DNA of 64,000 bases, from the NCBI GenBank assembly GCA_004322045.1, contig SCRN01000031.1:62001-126000 (forward strand), in the 5' to 3' direction. A program made the position numbers and the translations under genes. Positions within the stretch are counted from its first letter, which is position 1. Each line of letters begins with the position of its first letter. The notes under the pieces were generated by a model. That model was not told where the DNA came from. It worked only from the letters and a program-made list of their open reading frames with translations, and did no database searches. Below are positions 35,335-44,258 of the stretch, piece by piece. The DNA is from Paraburkholderia sp. (GTDB lineage: Bacteria > Pseudomonadota > Gammaproteobacteria > Burkholderiales > Burkholderiaceae).

Positions 35335-36337
35335 GGTGCTCGCGCTCATCGTCGCGGTCCCCCTCGCCGTGCTGTTTCAGGGCGTGGCGCTCCATTACCT
35401 GCTGCATCCGTCGGCTTTAGCCGATCCGCTGGCTGCGTTCCTCGGCGCCCAGGCGCTCGCTGCGGCCGCGCAGGCCGTCGTGTTCCGCCGAATGCTGCCT
35501 GCCGCGCAGCGCTCGCCGCTCGGCGCCGTGCTGGCGCAGTTATGGTTGCTCTCGTTCTTGGCGCCGTGCGTGGGGGGCTTGCTCGAAGTGCTCGTGACCG
35601 CGTGCGGCGTGTGGCTGCCGCTGCCGAGCAAGTCCCGTTCGATGCTGACGCTGGGCCGGCCCGCGTTCGTTTCGCATTTGGTGTCGCGCGTGTCGCATGG
35701 CGGCGGTGCGCGCGTGCAGTCGCGCCTGGCGAACGCGAAGGTCGCGACCGACGACCGGCTCGCCGCGCTCGTCGCGATTCAGCATTTGCCGACGCGCACC
35801 ACCGGCGCGTTGCTGCGCGACTTGCTTGCCGATCCGGTCGACGATTTGCGGCTGCTCGCATACGGTCGCCTCGATCAAGCGGAGAACGAGATCGTCACGC
35901 GCATCTCCGATGGCCGCGAGGCGCTCGAGCATGCGCAAGACGAGGACGAAATCCACATACTGCATCATCGGTTGGCCGAATTGCATTTCGAACTCGTCTA
36001 TCAACAACTGGCGCAAGGCGATGTTCATGCGCATACGATCGGCCAGGCCGAGGCGCACGTGCGTGCGGCGCTGGCCGTCGGCGAGGGCGAGCGCGACGCT
36101 GCGTTGTGGCTGCTGCGCGCGCGCTTGGCGCTCGCGCGCGGCGTCTCCGAAGAGGCCGGTCCCTTTCTCGAGCGCGCACGCACGCTCGGCTTTCCGCGGG
36201 AGCGCTTGTTGCCTTGGCTCGCCGAAGTCGCTTACCGGCAAGGACGCCATACACAGGCGGCCGAGATTGTCGGCGAACTGGCGGCGCGCACCGGCGCGCC
36301 GGCGCTCAAACCCGTGGTCGAATACTGGACGAGATGA
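35327..36337 (+). CDS. pelE: PelE: inner-membrane TPR protein of the Pel synthase
   Basis: This 336-residue protein has two N-terminal hydrophobic helices (about 2-20 and 25-46), a third hydrophobic stretch near 62-90, and a helical TPR-like cytoplasmic region (190-330) with repeated Ala/Leu helices. PelE bridges PelD, PelF and PelG in the synthase complex. It overlaps pelD by 8 bp and pelF by 4 bp (ATGA), so its synthesis is coupled to both. Confidence 0.9.
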   Translation: MFEVLALIVAVPLAVLFQGVALHYLLHPSALADPLAAFLGAQALAAAAQAVVFRRMLPAAQRSPLGAVLAQLWLLSFLAPCVGGLLEVLVTACGVWLPLPSKSRSMLTLGRPAFVSHLVSRVSHGGGARVQSRLANAKVATDDRLAALVAIQHLPTRTTGALLRDLLADPVDDLRLLAYGRLDQAENEIVTRISDGREALEHAQDEDEIHILHHRLAELHFELVYQQLAQGDVHAHTIGQAEAHVRAALAVGEGERDAALWLLRARLALARGVSEEAGPFLERARTLGFPRERLLPWLAEVAYRQGRHTQAAEIVGELAARTGAPALKPVVEYWTR

Positions 36338-38085
36338 ACACTTCGTTGAAACGGCATGCTGCGCAAGCCGACGTCTGCTTGCTGCTCGAGGGTACGTTCC
36401 CGTTCGTGCGCGGGGGCGTGTCGAGTTGGGTCAACGACATGATCCGCGCCTATCCGGACACGCGCTTCGGGATCGTCTTCATCGGCAGCCGCGCGCAGGA
36501 TTACGCCAAGGCCGTCTACGCGCTGCCCGATAACGTCGTGCATTTCGAGGCGCATTACTTGTACGAGGATGCGCCCGCGGACGCCGAGCCCCGTCGTGCC
36601 CGGCACGGCGATCGCGATGCGTTCGCGTATTCGTCGAAGTTCCATGAGTTGCTGCGCGATGGGCGGCATCACGCCGAAGTCGGCACGATGATGATCGATT
36701 TGATCGGCATGCTGACCGATGGCGGCGCGCTCTCCGAAGAGCAATTTCTGTACAGCCGCGAAGCGTGGGATTACATCGAGGAGCAGTATTCGAAGCGCTG
36801 CACCGATCCGTCGTTCACGGATTATTTCTGGACCGTGCGCAACATGCATAAGCCGATCTGGCAGTTGGCGCGGGTGGCTGAGCGCACCTTGCGTGCGAGC
36901 GTCTACCACACGGTATCCACGGGTTACGCGGGCTATCTCGGTGCGCTGCTGCACTATCGAACGGGGCGTCCGCTGATCGTCAGCGAGCATGGCATCTACA
37001 CGAAAGAGCGCAAGATCGATTTGCTGCAGAGCCGCTGGATTCGCGATAACCGCGGATTGTTCGAGCGCGATGTGTCCGACGTCAGCTACTTTCGCGAGCT
37101 GTGGGTGCGCTTCTTCGAAGCGCTGGGGCGCTTCGCCTACGACGCCGCCGACGAGATCATCGCCTTATACGAAGGCAACCGGTTGCGCCAAGTCGCGGAT
37201 GGCGCGCGCGCCGAACTCACGCGCACGATTCCGAACGGAATCGATGTCGACGGCCTGCGGCCGCTCATAGAGCGGCGCGATCCGGCTCGGCCGCGCCGGG
37301 TCGTCGCGCTGATCGGGCGCGTCGTGCCGATCAAGGACATCAAGACGTTCATTCGCGCGATCTTCGTTGCGACGCGCACGTTGCCCGACATCGAAGGCTG
37401 GATCGTCGGCCCCGAAGAAGAGGATCGCGACTACGCGCACGAGTGCCATGCGCTCGCGGAAAGCCTGGGCCTCGAGCGCAACTTGAAGTTCTTCGGGTTT
37501 CAGCGCATTGCCGATGTCTTGCCGCAAGTCGATCTCGTTGCGCTGAGTTCGATCAGCGAGGCGCTGCCGCTCGTCGTGCTCGAGGGCTTTGCGGCTGGGG
37601 TGCCCGCTGTGACGACCGATGTCGGCGCGTGCCGCGAGCTCATCGAAGGGGCGCTGCCCGAGGACCGCGCCCTCGGCGTGGCCGGAGCAGTGGTGCCGAT
37701 CGCGAATCCGGCCGCGTTCGCCGAGGCGGCCATCGCGCTCCTGACCGATACGGTGCGCTGGGACGCCGCGCAACGCGCGGGCCTTGCGCGGGCGCAGCGC
37801 TATTACACGCGGCCGCAAATGGTCGAGCGTTATCGCGGCATATACGAGCGGGCGGCGGCGCAGCCCGACGCCGCACCGCGCGATTCGCAAGGCGCGGGGG
37901 GCGGTGCGCTCGGGTGTCCCATGCACGCGGCGAACGCGGGAGCGGGCACGAACGCAGGCACAAACGCAGGCACAAACGCAGGCACAAACGCAGCCACAAG
38001 CACGGCGCCTTCCGGCGCACGACCCACCACGCAGCCGGCCACCGCATTCGGTGCGCTGCGCGACGTCCTGAACCGGAGGCGATGA
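36334..38085 (+). CDS. pelF: PelF: GT4 glycosyltransferase of Pel synthesis
   Basis: This 583-residue cytoplasmic glycosyltransferase uses UDP-GalNAc/GlcNAc in the Pel pathway. The N-terminal domain has LLEGTFPFVRGGVSSWV. The C-terminal GT-B domain has RVVALIGRVVPIKDIKTF and the E-x7-E element in SEALPLVVLEGF. P. aeruginosa PelF has about 507 residues. The extra 75 residues here are a disordered C-terminal tail containing tandem TNAG repeats. The start is an ATGA overlap with pelE, and the stop shares its last base with the pelG start. Confidence 0.94.
   Translation: MNTSLKRHAAQADVCLLLEGTFPFVRGGVSSWVNDMIRAYPDTRFGIVFIGSRAQDYAKAVYALPDNVVHFEAHYLYEDAPADAEPRRARHGDRDAFAYSSKFHELLRDGRHHAEVGTMMIDLIGMLTDGGALSEEQFLYSREAWDYIEEQYSKRCTDPSFTDYFWTVRNMHKPIWQLARVAERTLRASVYHTVSTGYAGYLGALLHYRTGRPLIVSEHGIYTKERKIDLLQSRWIRDNRGLFERDVSDVSYFRELWVRFFEALGRFAYDAADEIIALYEGNRLRQVADGARAELTRTIPNGIDVDGLRPLIERRDPARPRRVVALIGRVVPIKDIKTFIRAIFVATRTLPDIEGWIVGPEEEDRDYAHECHALAESLGLERNLKFFGFQRIADVLPQVDLVALSSISEALPLVVLEGFAAGVPAVTTDVGACRELIEGALPEDRALGVAGAVVPIANPAAFAEAAIALLTDTVRWDAAQRAGLARAQRYYTRPQMVERYRGIYERAAAQPDAAPRDSQGAGGGALGCPMHAANAGAGTNAGTNAGTNAGTNAATSTAPSGARPTTQPATAFGALRDVLNRRR
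37948..37995 (+). repeat. 12-bp tandem repeat in the 3' end of pelF
   Basis: Four units of AC(A/G)AACGCAGGC run from 37948 to 37995 (the last ends GCC) and encode TNAG three times and then TNAA. Because the unit is 12 bp, slippage would change tail length without shifting frame. Confidence 0.9.
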
Positions 38086-39455
38086 TGGCGGGAATCGGAT
38101 TCGAACTACGCAAGCTGATGCATCGCAACACCCTGAGCGGTGTCGCGCGCGCGTACCTGTATGCCGGCCTCATCAGCTCCGGGCCGATGATCCTCTCGTG
38201 CTTCGGCATCTTGATCATCGGCGTGCTGAGCCTGACGGTCGTGGTCCCGACCGTGTTGATCACGCAATTCCAGGTCTCGGTTACCTACATGATCGCGTGC
38301 AGCCTCATCGTCACGGGGCCGCTTCAACTCGCGTTCACGCGCTTCGTGTCGGACCGGCTGTTCGAGGAACGCGACGATCTGGTCATATCGAACTACCGCG
38401 CCGTGCAACTCGCATGCACGGTGGCGTCGGGCTTGATCGCGGTCGTGGCCATGGGCTTGGGCTTTCAAGCCGAGCCGCTCGGCTATCGAGTCCTGATGAT
38501 CGCGGGCTTCGTCATCGCGAGCAATATTTGGATCGCGGTGATCTTTCTGTCGAGCGTCAAGCAGTACCGGCAGATCCTGCTCTCGTTCGCGATCGGCTAT
38601 AGCTTCGTGGTTGGGCTCACGCTTTCGCTGAATCGTCATGGCATCACGGGGCTGCTTGGCGGCTTTGTCGCCGGGCACGCTATCCTGTTCGCGCTGCTCT
38701 CCGGCATCGTCCATCGCCATTTCCGAAGCCCGCGCTTCATGTCGTTCGAGGTGTTCGATCGGAAGATGATGTATCCGAGCCTCGCATGGGTCGGGCTGAT
38801 GTTCAACCTCGGCGTGTGGGCCGACAAGTTCGTGTTCTGGTACGTGCCCGAGACGGGAACGCGCGTCATCGGCTGGTTTCATGCGTCGCTGATCTACGAT
38901 ATTCCCGTGTTTCTCGCGTATGTTTGCGTGATGCCTGCGATGGCCGCGTTCCTCGTGCGAATCGAGGCCGATTTCGTCGAATACTACGACGCCTTTTACG
39001 ATGCCGTGCGCACCGGCGCGACGCTGCAGCGGATTCACGCCATGCGCGACATGATGGTAGGCAGCGTGCGCGCGGGGCTTTACGAAATCATCAAGGTGCA
39101 AGTTGTCACGTTGCTGTTGATGGTGGCGTTCGGGGCCGCACTGCTTGGGGCGCTGCGCATCTCGTCGCTCTATTTGCCGTTGTTGCTCGTCGACGTGATT
39201 GCGGCTAGCCTACAGGTATTGTTCCTGGGCCTTTTGAACGTGCTGTTCTACCTCGACGCACGCCGCGACGTGCTTCGTTTGACGGGGCTGTTCGTGCTGC
39301 TGAACACCGGCTTCACGCTGTTGTCGATCAAGATCGGTCCCGAGGCGTACGGGTACGGTTTTGCGGCGGCGCTCGTGGCGGTGACCGTTGTCGCCGTGCG
39401 CACGCTCGATCGCAAGTTCGCTTTTCTCGAGTACGAAACGTACATGCTGCAATGA
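38085..39455 (+). CDS. pelG: PelG: inner-membrane Pel transporter (MATE/PST-like)
   Basis: This 456-residue polytopic protein has about twelve hydrophobic helices and starts MAGIGFELRKLM, as PelG proteins do. It matches the family length exactly. It is the proposed flippase/synthase membrane subunit that moves the polymer across the inner membrane with PelD, PelE and PelF. Two ATGs follow GGAGG; the second (38085) has the better 5-base spacing and gives the standard N-terminus. The end overlaps the next gene by 4 bp. Confidence 0.94.
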   Translation: MAGIGFELRKLMHRNTLSGVARAYLYAGLISSGPMILSCFGILIIGVLSLTVVVPTVLITQFQVSVTYMIACSLIVTGPLQLAFTRFVSDRLFEERDDLVISNYRAVQLACTVASGLIAVVAMGLGFQAEPLGYRVLMIAGFVIASNIWIAVIFLSSVKQYRQILLSFAIGYSFVVGLTLSLNRHGITGLLGGFVAGHAILFALLSGIVHRHFRSPRFMSFEVFDRKMMYPSLAWVGLMFNLGVWADKFVFWYVPETGTRVIGWFHASLIYDIPVFLAYVCVMPAMAAFLVRIEADFVEYYDAFYDAVRTGATLQRIHAMRDMMVGSVRAGLYEIIKVQVVTLLLMVAFGAALLGALRISSLYLPLLLVDVIAASLQVLFLGLLNVLFYLDARRDVLRLTGLFVLLNTGFTLLSIKIGPEAYGYGFAAALVAVTVVAVRTLDRKFAFLEYETYMLQ

Positions 39456-40372
39456 CCTTGAAGACGGTGCCGGCATTGCGCCGGTTTGCCCGCCTACCCG
39501 TCGCCGCGCGGCTTCGGGCGGTCCGCTCCGCCTTCGTCGCGCTGCTTGCGCTCACGCCGCTCGCCGCCTTAGGCTGCATGCCTCGGCCGTCAGGTCCCAG
39601 CGTTGCGCTGTATTACGGAGAGGAGCCTTCCGTCGATCTGTTCTCCGGTTATGACATCGCCGTGCTCGAGCCCGACAGCGGCTTCGAGCCGCGCGAGCAC
39701 GCGAGCGCACGCACGCAGTGGTTCGCTTATGCGAGCGTCGGCGAGGTGACGCCGCAGCGCGCTTACTATGCGGCCCTCCCGAGCGACTGGCTGCTCGGCA
39801 AGAACAAGGCTTGGGCCTCGCGCGTCGTGGATCAGGCAGCGCCAGGGTGGCCCGCCTTCTTCGTGCGTCACGTGATCGATCCGTTATGGGCACGCGGCTA
39901 TCGCGGCTTCTTTCTCGATACGCTCGATTCCTACCAACTCGTCGCCAAGACCGACGCCGAGCGTGCGCGGCAGCAGGCGGGCCTCGTGCGTGTGATCCAT
40001 GCGATCAAGGCGCGGCATCGCGGTGCGCGTTTGATCCTGAATCGCGGCTTCGAACTATTGCCCGAAGTCCATGACGAGGTTTACGCCATTGCGTTCGAAT
40101 CGCTCTTCAGCGGTTGGGATCAAGCGAAGGCTCGCTATGTCGAGGTGCCGCAAACGGACCGCGACTGGCTGCTTTCGCAAGCGCAGATCGCGCGCGATCG
40201 ATATGGCCTGCCGGTGATTTCGATCGACTATTGCGCGCCGGACGACGATGCCTGCGCGCAGTCGACGGCGGCGCGCATCGCGGCACTCGGCATCGTGCCG
40301 TATGTCACCGATGGCGCGCTGCGGACCGTGCGGCCGCGCGCGATGTTGCAGGCCCGTTGCGGCGGGCAGTAG
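39452..40372 (+). CDS. Stand-alone GH114/PelA-type glycoside hydrolase in the pel operon
   Basis: This 306-residue exported protein has an N-terminal hydrophobic segment (about 25-42) with a possible, imperfect lipobox (Cys42). It is homologous to the N-terminal hydrolase domain of PelA and to endo-alpha-1,4-polygalactosaminidases. VALYYGEEP corresponds to LAVYEGDDP of PelA, RGYRGFFLDTLDS carries D156/D159, and AIAFESLFSGWD carries Glu216. These acidic residues are those missing or changed in the local PelA. It overlaps pelG by 4 bp and so belongs to the operon. It probably trims or releases Pel polymer. Confidence 0.88.
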   Translation: MTLKTVPALRRFARLPVAARLRAVRSAFVALLALTPLAALGCMPRPSGPSVALYYGEEPSVDLFSGYDIAVLEPDSGFEPREHASARTQWFAYASVGEVTPQRAYYAALPSDWLLGKNKAWASRVVDQAAPGWPAFFVRHVIDPLWARGYRGFFLDTLDSYQLVAKTDAERARQQAGLVRVIHAIKARHRGARLILNRGFELLPEVHDEVYAIAFESLFSGWDQAKARYVEVPQTDRDWLLSQAQIARDRYGLPVISIDYCAPDDDACAQSTAARIAALGIVPYVTDGALRTVRPRAMLQARCGGQ

Positions 40373-40419
40373 AAGGCCAGATGTAAACCGTTTGCGTCAG
40401 GAACTTGGAGGGATGGGAG

Positions 40420-41820
40420 TTACCCGAGCGCCTTCATGAAAGACCACAACGCCGGCACATCGGAAGTCGCCGCATTGAAGCGGAACCACGCCGAGGCGGT
40501 CTCTTCCGGGCGGAAATACGAGCCGGGCGCAAGCCAGATGCCTTTGCTCAACGCGTCGTTGGCCACGGCGATGCTGTCTTCGGGCCGGATCGGCAGCTTG
40601 GCCCAGAGAAACAACCCCGCGTTCGGCGCGTGAAATAGTTCGAGGCCCGCATCGGCCATGGCTCGCGTGACTCGACTATGCGCGTTGAACAACCGCTCTC
40701 GAAGGTGCGCGGTGTGGCGGTCGTAGTGGCCGTCGACGAGCACGTTGGCGACGGCTCGCTCGGTAATCTCCGAGGAGGTCAAGCCCACGGCCATTTTGGT
40801 CAGCGCGAAGCGGGAGATCAGGTCGCGGCTGGCCGCGATATAGCCCACGCGCACCGCGGGCGTGATCGTCTTCGAAAACCCGGACAAATAGATGACCCGG
40901 CGCAAGCCCTCCATGGCCGCGAGGCAGGGCGCGCCCGCCGGTGCGAGCGGTCGCGAGATGTCGTCCTCGACCACCCACAGCCCTTCGCGGTCCGCGATTT
41001 GCAGCAGGCGAAATGCCGCCTGCGCATTGAGCGATGCGCCGGAGGGGTTCTGCAGCACCGTGTTGATGAACAGGCCCTTGGGGCGATGCTGTTCGATCAG
41101 CGCTTCGAGTCGTGCAATGTCGATGCCCTCCGGCGTGCGCGGCACGCTGACGACATTGACGAACGCCACCTTCAGAATCTGAAGCAGGTTGCAGTAGCAG
41201 GGATCTTCGACGACAACCGTATCGCCGGGCCGAAGCAAGGTTCGAACGACGAGGTCCAACGCCTGGGTGACGCCTTGCGTCATCAGAACTTCGGCTGCGC
41301 CGACGGCGAGCCCGTAGCGGCGCAACGTGTCAGCAATGAGATCGCGCAGCGGACCGAACCCGTGTGGATGACCGTAGCCGCCTATGCGCGGCCCCGGCAC
41401 GCGGCTGACGACGCGCAGGGCATGCTGAATCCCGCTTTCGTCGATCCAATCGTTCGGGATCCAGCCGCATCCGGCCTTGATTGGGACGGTTTGATCGGCG
41501 AATACGTCGGACAAAAGCCACGCCGCGTTCAGGCTTGGCGCGCTCCAACTGGGCGCTGCGGGCGCCTTCGCCGGCAGTGTCGCGACGCGGTAGCCGGCGC
41601 CTGCCCGGGCGACCACGAGCCCCAGCGAAACCAGGCGCTGATAAGCCTCCGAGACGGTGTACGTGCTCAAGCCGTGCGATTTCGCGAGGGCGCGTACGGA
41701 AGGGAGTGCGGTCCCGGCCGGATAGGTGCCGTGCCGCAATTCTCCCTGGATCGAAGAGACGATCTGGTCGACCAGCGTGCCCTCGTCCTTGCGCGAACGA
41801 GAGAGCTTCAGCGTGAACAT
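40420..41820 (-). CDS. MocR-type regulator (GntR DNA-binding plus aminotransferase-like domain)
   Basis: This 466-residue regulator has an N-terminal winged helix (LPSVRALAKSHGLSTYTVSEAYQRL) and a fold-type I aminotransferase domain. The PLP Lys lies in YLSGFSKTITPAVRVGY. VVEDPCYCN and NPSGASLN are typical active-site segments. MocR proteins use PLP or an amino acid-PLP adduct as effector. It is divergent from, and 115 bp away from, an omega-amino acid transaminase gene, so it probably regulates that gene, as TauR or GabR do for theirs. Confidence 0.92.
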   Translation of the reverse strand: MFTLKLSRSRKDEGTLVDQIVSSIQGELRHGTYPAGTALPSVRALAKSHGLSTYTVSEAYQRLVSLGLVVARAGAGYRVATLPAKAPAAPSWSAPSLNAAWLLSDVFADQTVPIKAGCGWIPNDWIDESGIQHALRVVSRVPGPRIGGYGHPHGFGPLRDLIADTLRRYGLAVGAAEVLMTQGVTQALDLVVRTLLRPGDTVVVEDPCYCNLLQILKVAFVNVVSVPRTPEGIDIARLEALIEQHRPKGLFINTVLQNPSGASLNAQAAFRLLQIADREGLWVVEDDISRPLAPAGAPCLAAMEGLRRVIYLSGFSKTITPAVRVGYIAASRDLISRFALTKMAVGLTSSEITERAVANVLVDGHYDRHTAHLRERLFNAHSRVTRAMADAGLELFHAPNAGLFLWAKLPIRPEDSIAVANDALSKGIWLAPGSYFRPEETASAWFRFNAATSDVPALWSFMKALG

Positions 41821-41824
41821 TTCA

Positions 41825-41911
41825 ATACAGTTGGGAAGAAAAAATCAGCACGGTTTGACCGCTCGTTTTTTGCTGTCCAGTGATTGTAGCCCGCCGAACC
41901 GATACAGTCGG
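41825..41911. promoter_or_regulatory. Direct repeats in the MocR/transaminase divergent promoter
   Basis: ATACAGTTGG at 41825-41834 and ATACAGTCGG at 41902-41911 are direct repeats differing at one base, 77 bp apart. MocR/GabR-type regulators usually bind direct repeats in such divergent regions. The assignment is inference. Confidence 0.35.
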
Positions 41912-41935
41912 CGCCATATTCCACGGAGGCCATCC

Positions 41936-43264
41936 ATGAGCACAACGCACAGCAGCCCCGATCTCTCGAACTTCTGGATGCCGTTTACGGCCAATCGGCA
42001 ATTCAAGTCCTCGCCGCGACTCTTCAAGGCCGCGAAGGGGATGTACTACACGACGGTCGACGACCGTGCCGTCCTGGACGCGACAGCCGGGCTCTGGTGC
42101 GTGAATGCCGGTCACGGCCGTGCGGAGATCACGCGCGCCGTCGCCGAGCAGCTCGACACGATGGACTATGCGCCCACGTTCCAAATGGGCCACCCGCTCG
42201 CGTTCGAAGCAGCCACGAGAGTGGCCGAGTTGATGCCTGCGGGGCTCGACCGCATCTTCTTCACGAATTCGGGCTCGGAATCGGTCGATACCGCATTGAA
42301 GATGGCGCTCGCCTACCACCGCGCGCGCGGCGAAGGCCAGCGCACGCGCTTCATCGGGCGCGAGCGCGGCTACCACGGCGTGGGGTTCGGCGGCATCTCG
42401 GTTGGCGGGATCCTCGCCAATCGCAAGACGTTCTCGGGCAATTTGATGCCGCACGTCGATCATTTGCAGCATACGTTGAACATCGCCGAGGCAGGGTTCA
42501 CGCGCGGCCAGCCCACTTGGGGCGCGCACCTGGCCGATGAGCTCGAACGGCTCGTCGCGCTGCACGACGCTTCGACGATCGCGGCCGTGATCGTCGAGCC
42601 GCTGGCCGGTTCGACCGGCGTTCTCGTGCCGCCGAAAGGTTATTTGGAGCGGTTGCGCGAACTGTGCACGAAGCACGGCATCTTGTTGATTTTCGATGAA
42701 GTGATTACGGGGTTCGGGCGGCTTGGTGCACCCACCGCGAGCGAATACTTCGGCGTGACGCCCGACCTCTTGACGATGGCCAAGGCGATCAACAACGCGG
42801 CCGTGCCGATGGGCGCGGTGGCAGCGAGCCGCGCGGTGCACGATACAGTGGTCAACGCGGGCGCTGCGAACGCCATCGAGTTCTTTCACGGCTACACGTA
42901 TACGGCCCATCCGGCGGCCGCGGCTGCGGCTGTCGCCACGCTCGATATCTATAAGCGCGACCGGTTGTTCGAGCGCGCGAAAGAACTATCCGGCGTGTTC
43001 GAAGACGCCGTGCATGAATTGCGTGGGACGGCTCACGTGAAGGACATTCGAAATCTCGGCCTCGTGGCCGGTGTCGAGCTCGAGTCTCGCCCGGGTGCGG
43101 TGGGCGCACGGGCCTACGACGTCTTCCTCAAATGCTTCGAAGCGGGCGTGCTCGTGCGTTACACCGGCGACATCCTGGCGTTCTCGCCGCCGCTGATCAT
43201 CGAAGAAAAACAGATCGACCAGATCTTTTCAACGGTGCGGGACGTAATGAGCAGCGTCGCCTAA
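41936..43264 (+). CDS. bauA: Omega-amino acid (beta-alanine):pyruvate aminotransferase
   Basis: This 442-residue class III aminotransferase transfers the amino group of beta-alanine or a similar omega-amine to pyruvate, using PLP. Motifs include FWMPFTANRQFK near the N-terminus (strongly typical of this subfamily), TNSGSESVDTALK, RERGYHGVGFGG, the Asp of FDEVITGFGR and the PLP Lys in LTMAKAINNAAVPMG. The start has GGAGG six bases upstream. Divergence from a MocR regulator fits substrate-induced catabolism. The exact amine donor is not certain. Confidence 0.9.
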   Translation: MSTTHSSPDLSNFWMPFTANRQFKSSPRLFKAAKGMYYTTVDDRAVLDATAGLWCVNAGHGRAEITRAVAEQLDTMDYAPTFQMGHPLAFEAATRVAELMPAGLDRIFFTNSGSESVDTALKMALAYHRARGEGQRTRFIGRERGYHGVGFGGISVGGILANRKTFSGNLMPHVDHLQHTLNIAEAGFTRGQPTWGAHLADELERLVALHDASTIAAVIVEPLAGSTGVLVPPKGYLERLRELCTKHGILLIFDEVITGFGRLGAPTASEYFGVTPDLLTMAKAINNAAVPMGAVAASRAVHDTVVNAGAANAIEFFHGYTYTAHPAAAAAAVATLDIYKRDRLFERAKELSGVFEDAVHELRGTAHVKDIRNLGLVAGVELESRPGAVGARAYDVFLKCFEAGVLVRYTGDILAFSPPLIIEEKQIDQIFSTVRDVMSSVA

Positions 43265-43316
43265 TCGCGGGTCTACCGGGCGGTCGACGCGTTGCTCGAT
43301 GGCATCGATCGATAGC

Positions 43317-43349
43317 CGGTCGATGCCCGGTCGATGCTCGGTCAATAGC
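43317..43349. repeat. 11-bp tandem repeat after the transaminase gene
   Basis: Three units of CGGTCGATGCC occupy 43317-43327, 43328-43338 and 43339-43349 (the last degenerate). The third unit runs into the stop codon of the converging lipoprotein gene. Confidence 0.7.
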
Positions 43350-43917
43350 GCGAAATCTGGCTGCCGTCGATGCGCACTCGATCGCCCGGCCGCAGCTCCC
43401 CGGGTGTCTGCATGTCGAACGAACGCATGCTGCCGTCGCTCAGTTGAATGTCGACGCGGTAGCCCGACGGCTGCCCCATGTTTTGACCGATCTGATTGCC
43501 GGCCACCGCACCGCCCAGTGCGCCGATGACGGTGGCCGCATCGCGGCCATGGCCGCGGCCGATTTGATTGCCGAGCACCCCACCGACGACGGCGCCGACC
43601 AGTGTCCCCGCCACGCCGGATGGGCTCGTTGCGCCGCCGATCGGGCGAATGCCGGCGACGGTGCCGTACTGCTCGCCATAGCTGCCGGGCTGCACGTAGG
43701 CGGGCTGCGGCGGCGGCGTGTAGGCAGGCTGCGCGTAACTCGGTTGGGCGTAAGCCGGCTGCGCATAACTCGGTTGGGCGTAAGCCGGCTGCGCATACTG
43801 CGGTTGCGCGCCATAGCCTCCATACGGATTCGCCGCGATGCATCCCGTGAGCGATACGGCGCAAGCTGCGACGAGCGGCAGGAGCAGAGTGGTTTTGGTC
43901 AGCGTGGGGTGTTTCAT
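43342..43917 (-). CDS. Glycine-zipper 2TM lipoprotein (SlyB/PcP-like)
   Basis: This 191-residue outer-membrane lipoprotein has a lipobox SLTGC (Cys26). A Tyr/Gln/Pro/Ala linker (about 33-75) contains repeats of AQPSYAQPAY. A glycine-zipper segment follows (GTLVGAVVGGVLGNQIGRG, then IGALGGAVAGNQIG), and the C-terminal domain contains RVDIQLSDGS and PGDRVRIDG. The family stabilises the envelope and associates with outer-membrane proteins. The ATG at 43917 was chosen for the signal peptide. No clear ribosome site is visible. Confidence 0.88.
   Translation of the reverse strand: MKHPTLTKTTLLLPLVAACAVSLTGCIAANPYGGYGAQPQYAQPAYAQPSYAQPAYAQPSYAQPAYTPPPQPAYVQPGSYGEQYGTVAGIRPIGGATSPSGVAGTLVGAVVGGVLGNQIGRGHGRDAATVIGALGGAVAGNQIGQNMGQPSGYRVDIQLSDGSMRSFDMQTPGELRPGDRVRIDGSQISRY
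43736..43795 (-). repeat. 30-bp tandem repeat in the lipoprotein linker
   Basis: Two identical 30-bp units (43736-43765 and 43766-43795), with a partial third, encode AQPSYAQPAY repeats. Copy number could vary by slippage without frame change. Confidence 0.85.
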
Positions 43918-44258
43918 GGGGTGACTCGTGTCGTTTTGAGTGCTGGCGATGCGCAAATGAATCGGATCGGTTGCGTACCGGAGTATAGGGATTGGCGAAT
44001 CGCGTGTACGCGGCTGGGGGGTAACAGTGTGTAAAGTCTGTTGCCGCGCGATGGTGCGGTGGCGCGCAGGTTTCGGCACGCACGGCAACCGTCCAATCCG
44101 ACGCGCACGCGACGGCCGCGAAAATGCCGCCGCCGCGAGCGTTCCCGCGGTCGGGACGCCGACAAGGGTTGCCGGCTAAGCGCCATCAACGAGCGCTCAA
44201 AGATTACCGTATCGCCGGGCGTGGCGACAGACACGCGGCCTTCAGTGACCGGAGCGAT
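43918..44258. other. Intergenic region between lipoprotein and cytochrome genes
   Basis: About 340 bp. It must contain the lipoprotein promoter. No gene, terminator or operator could be supported. Confidence 0.4.
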
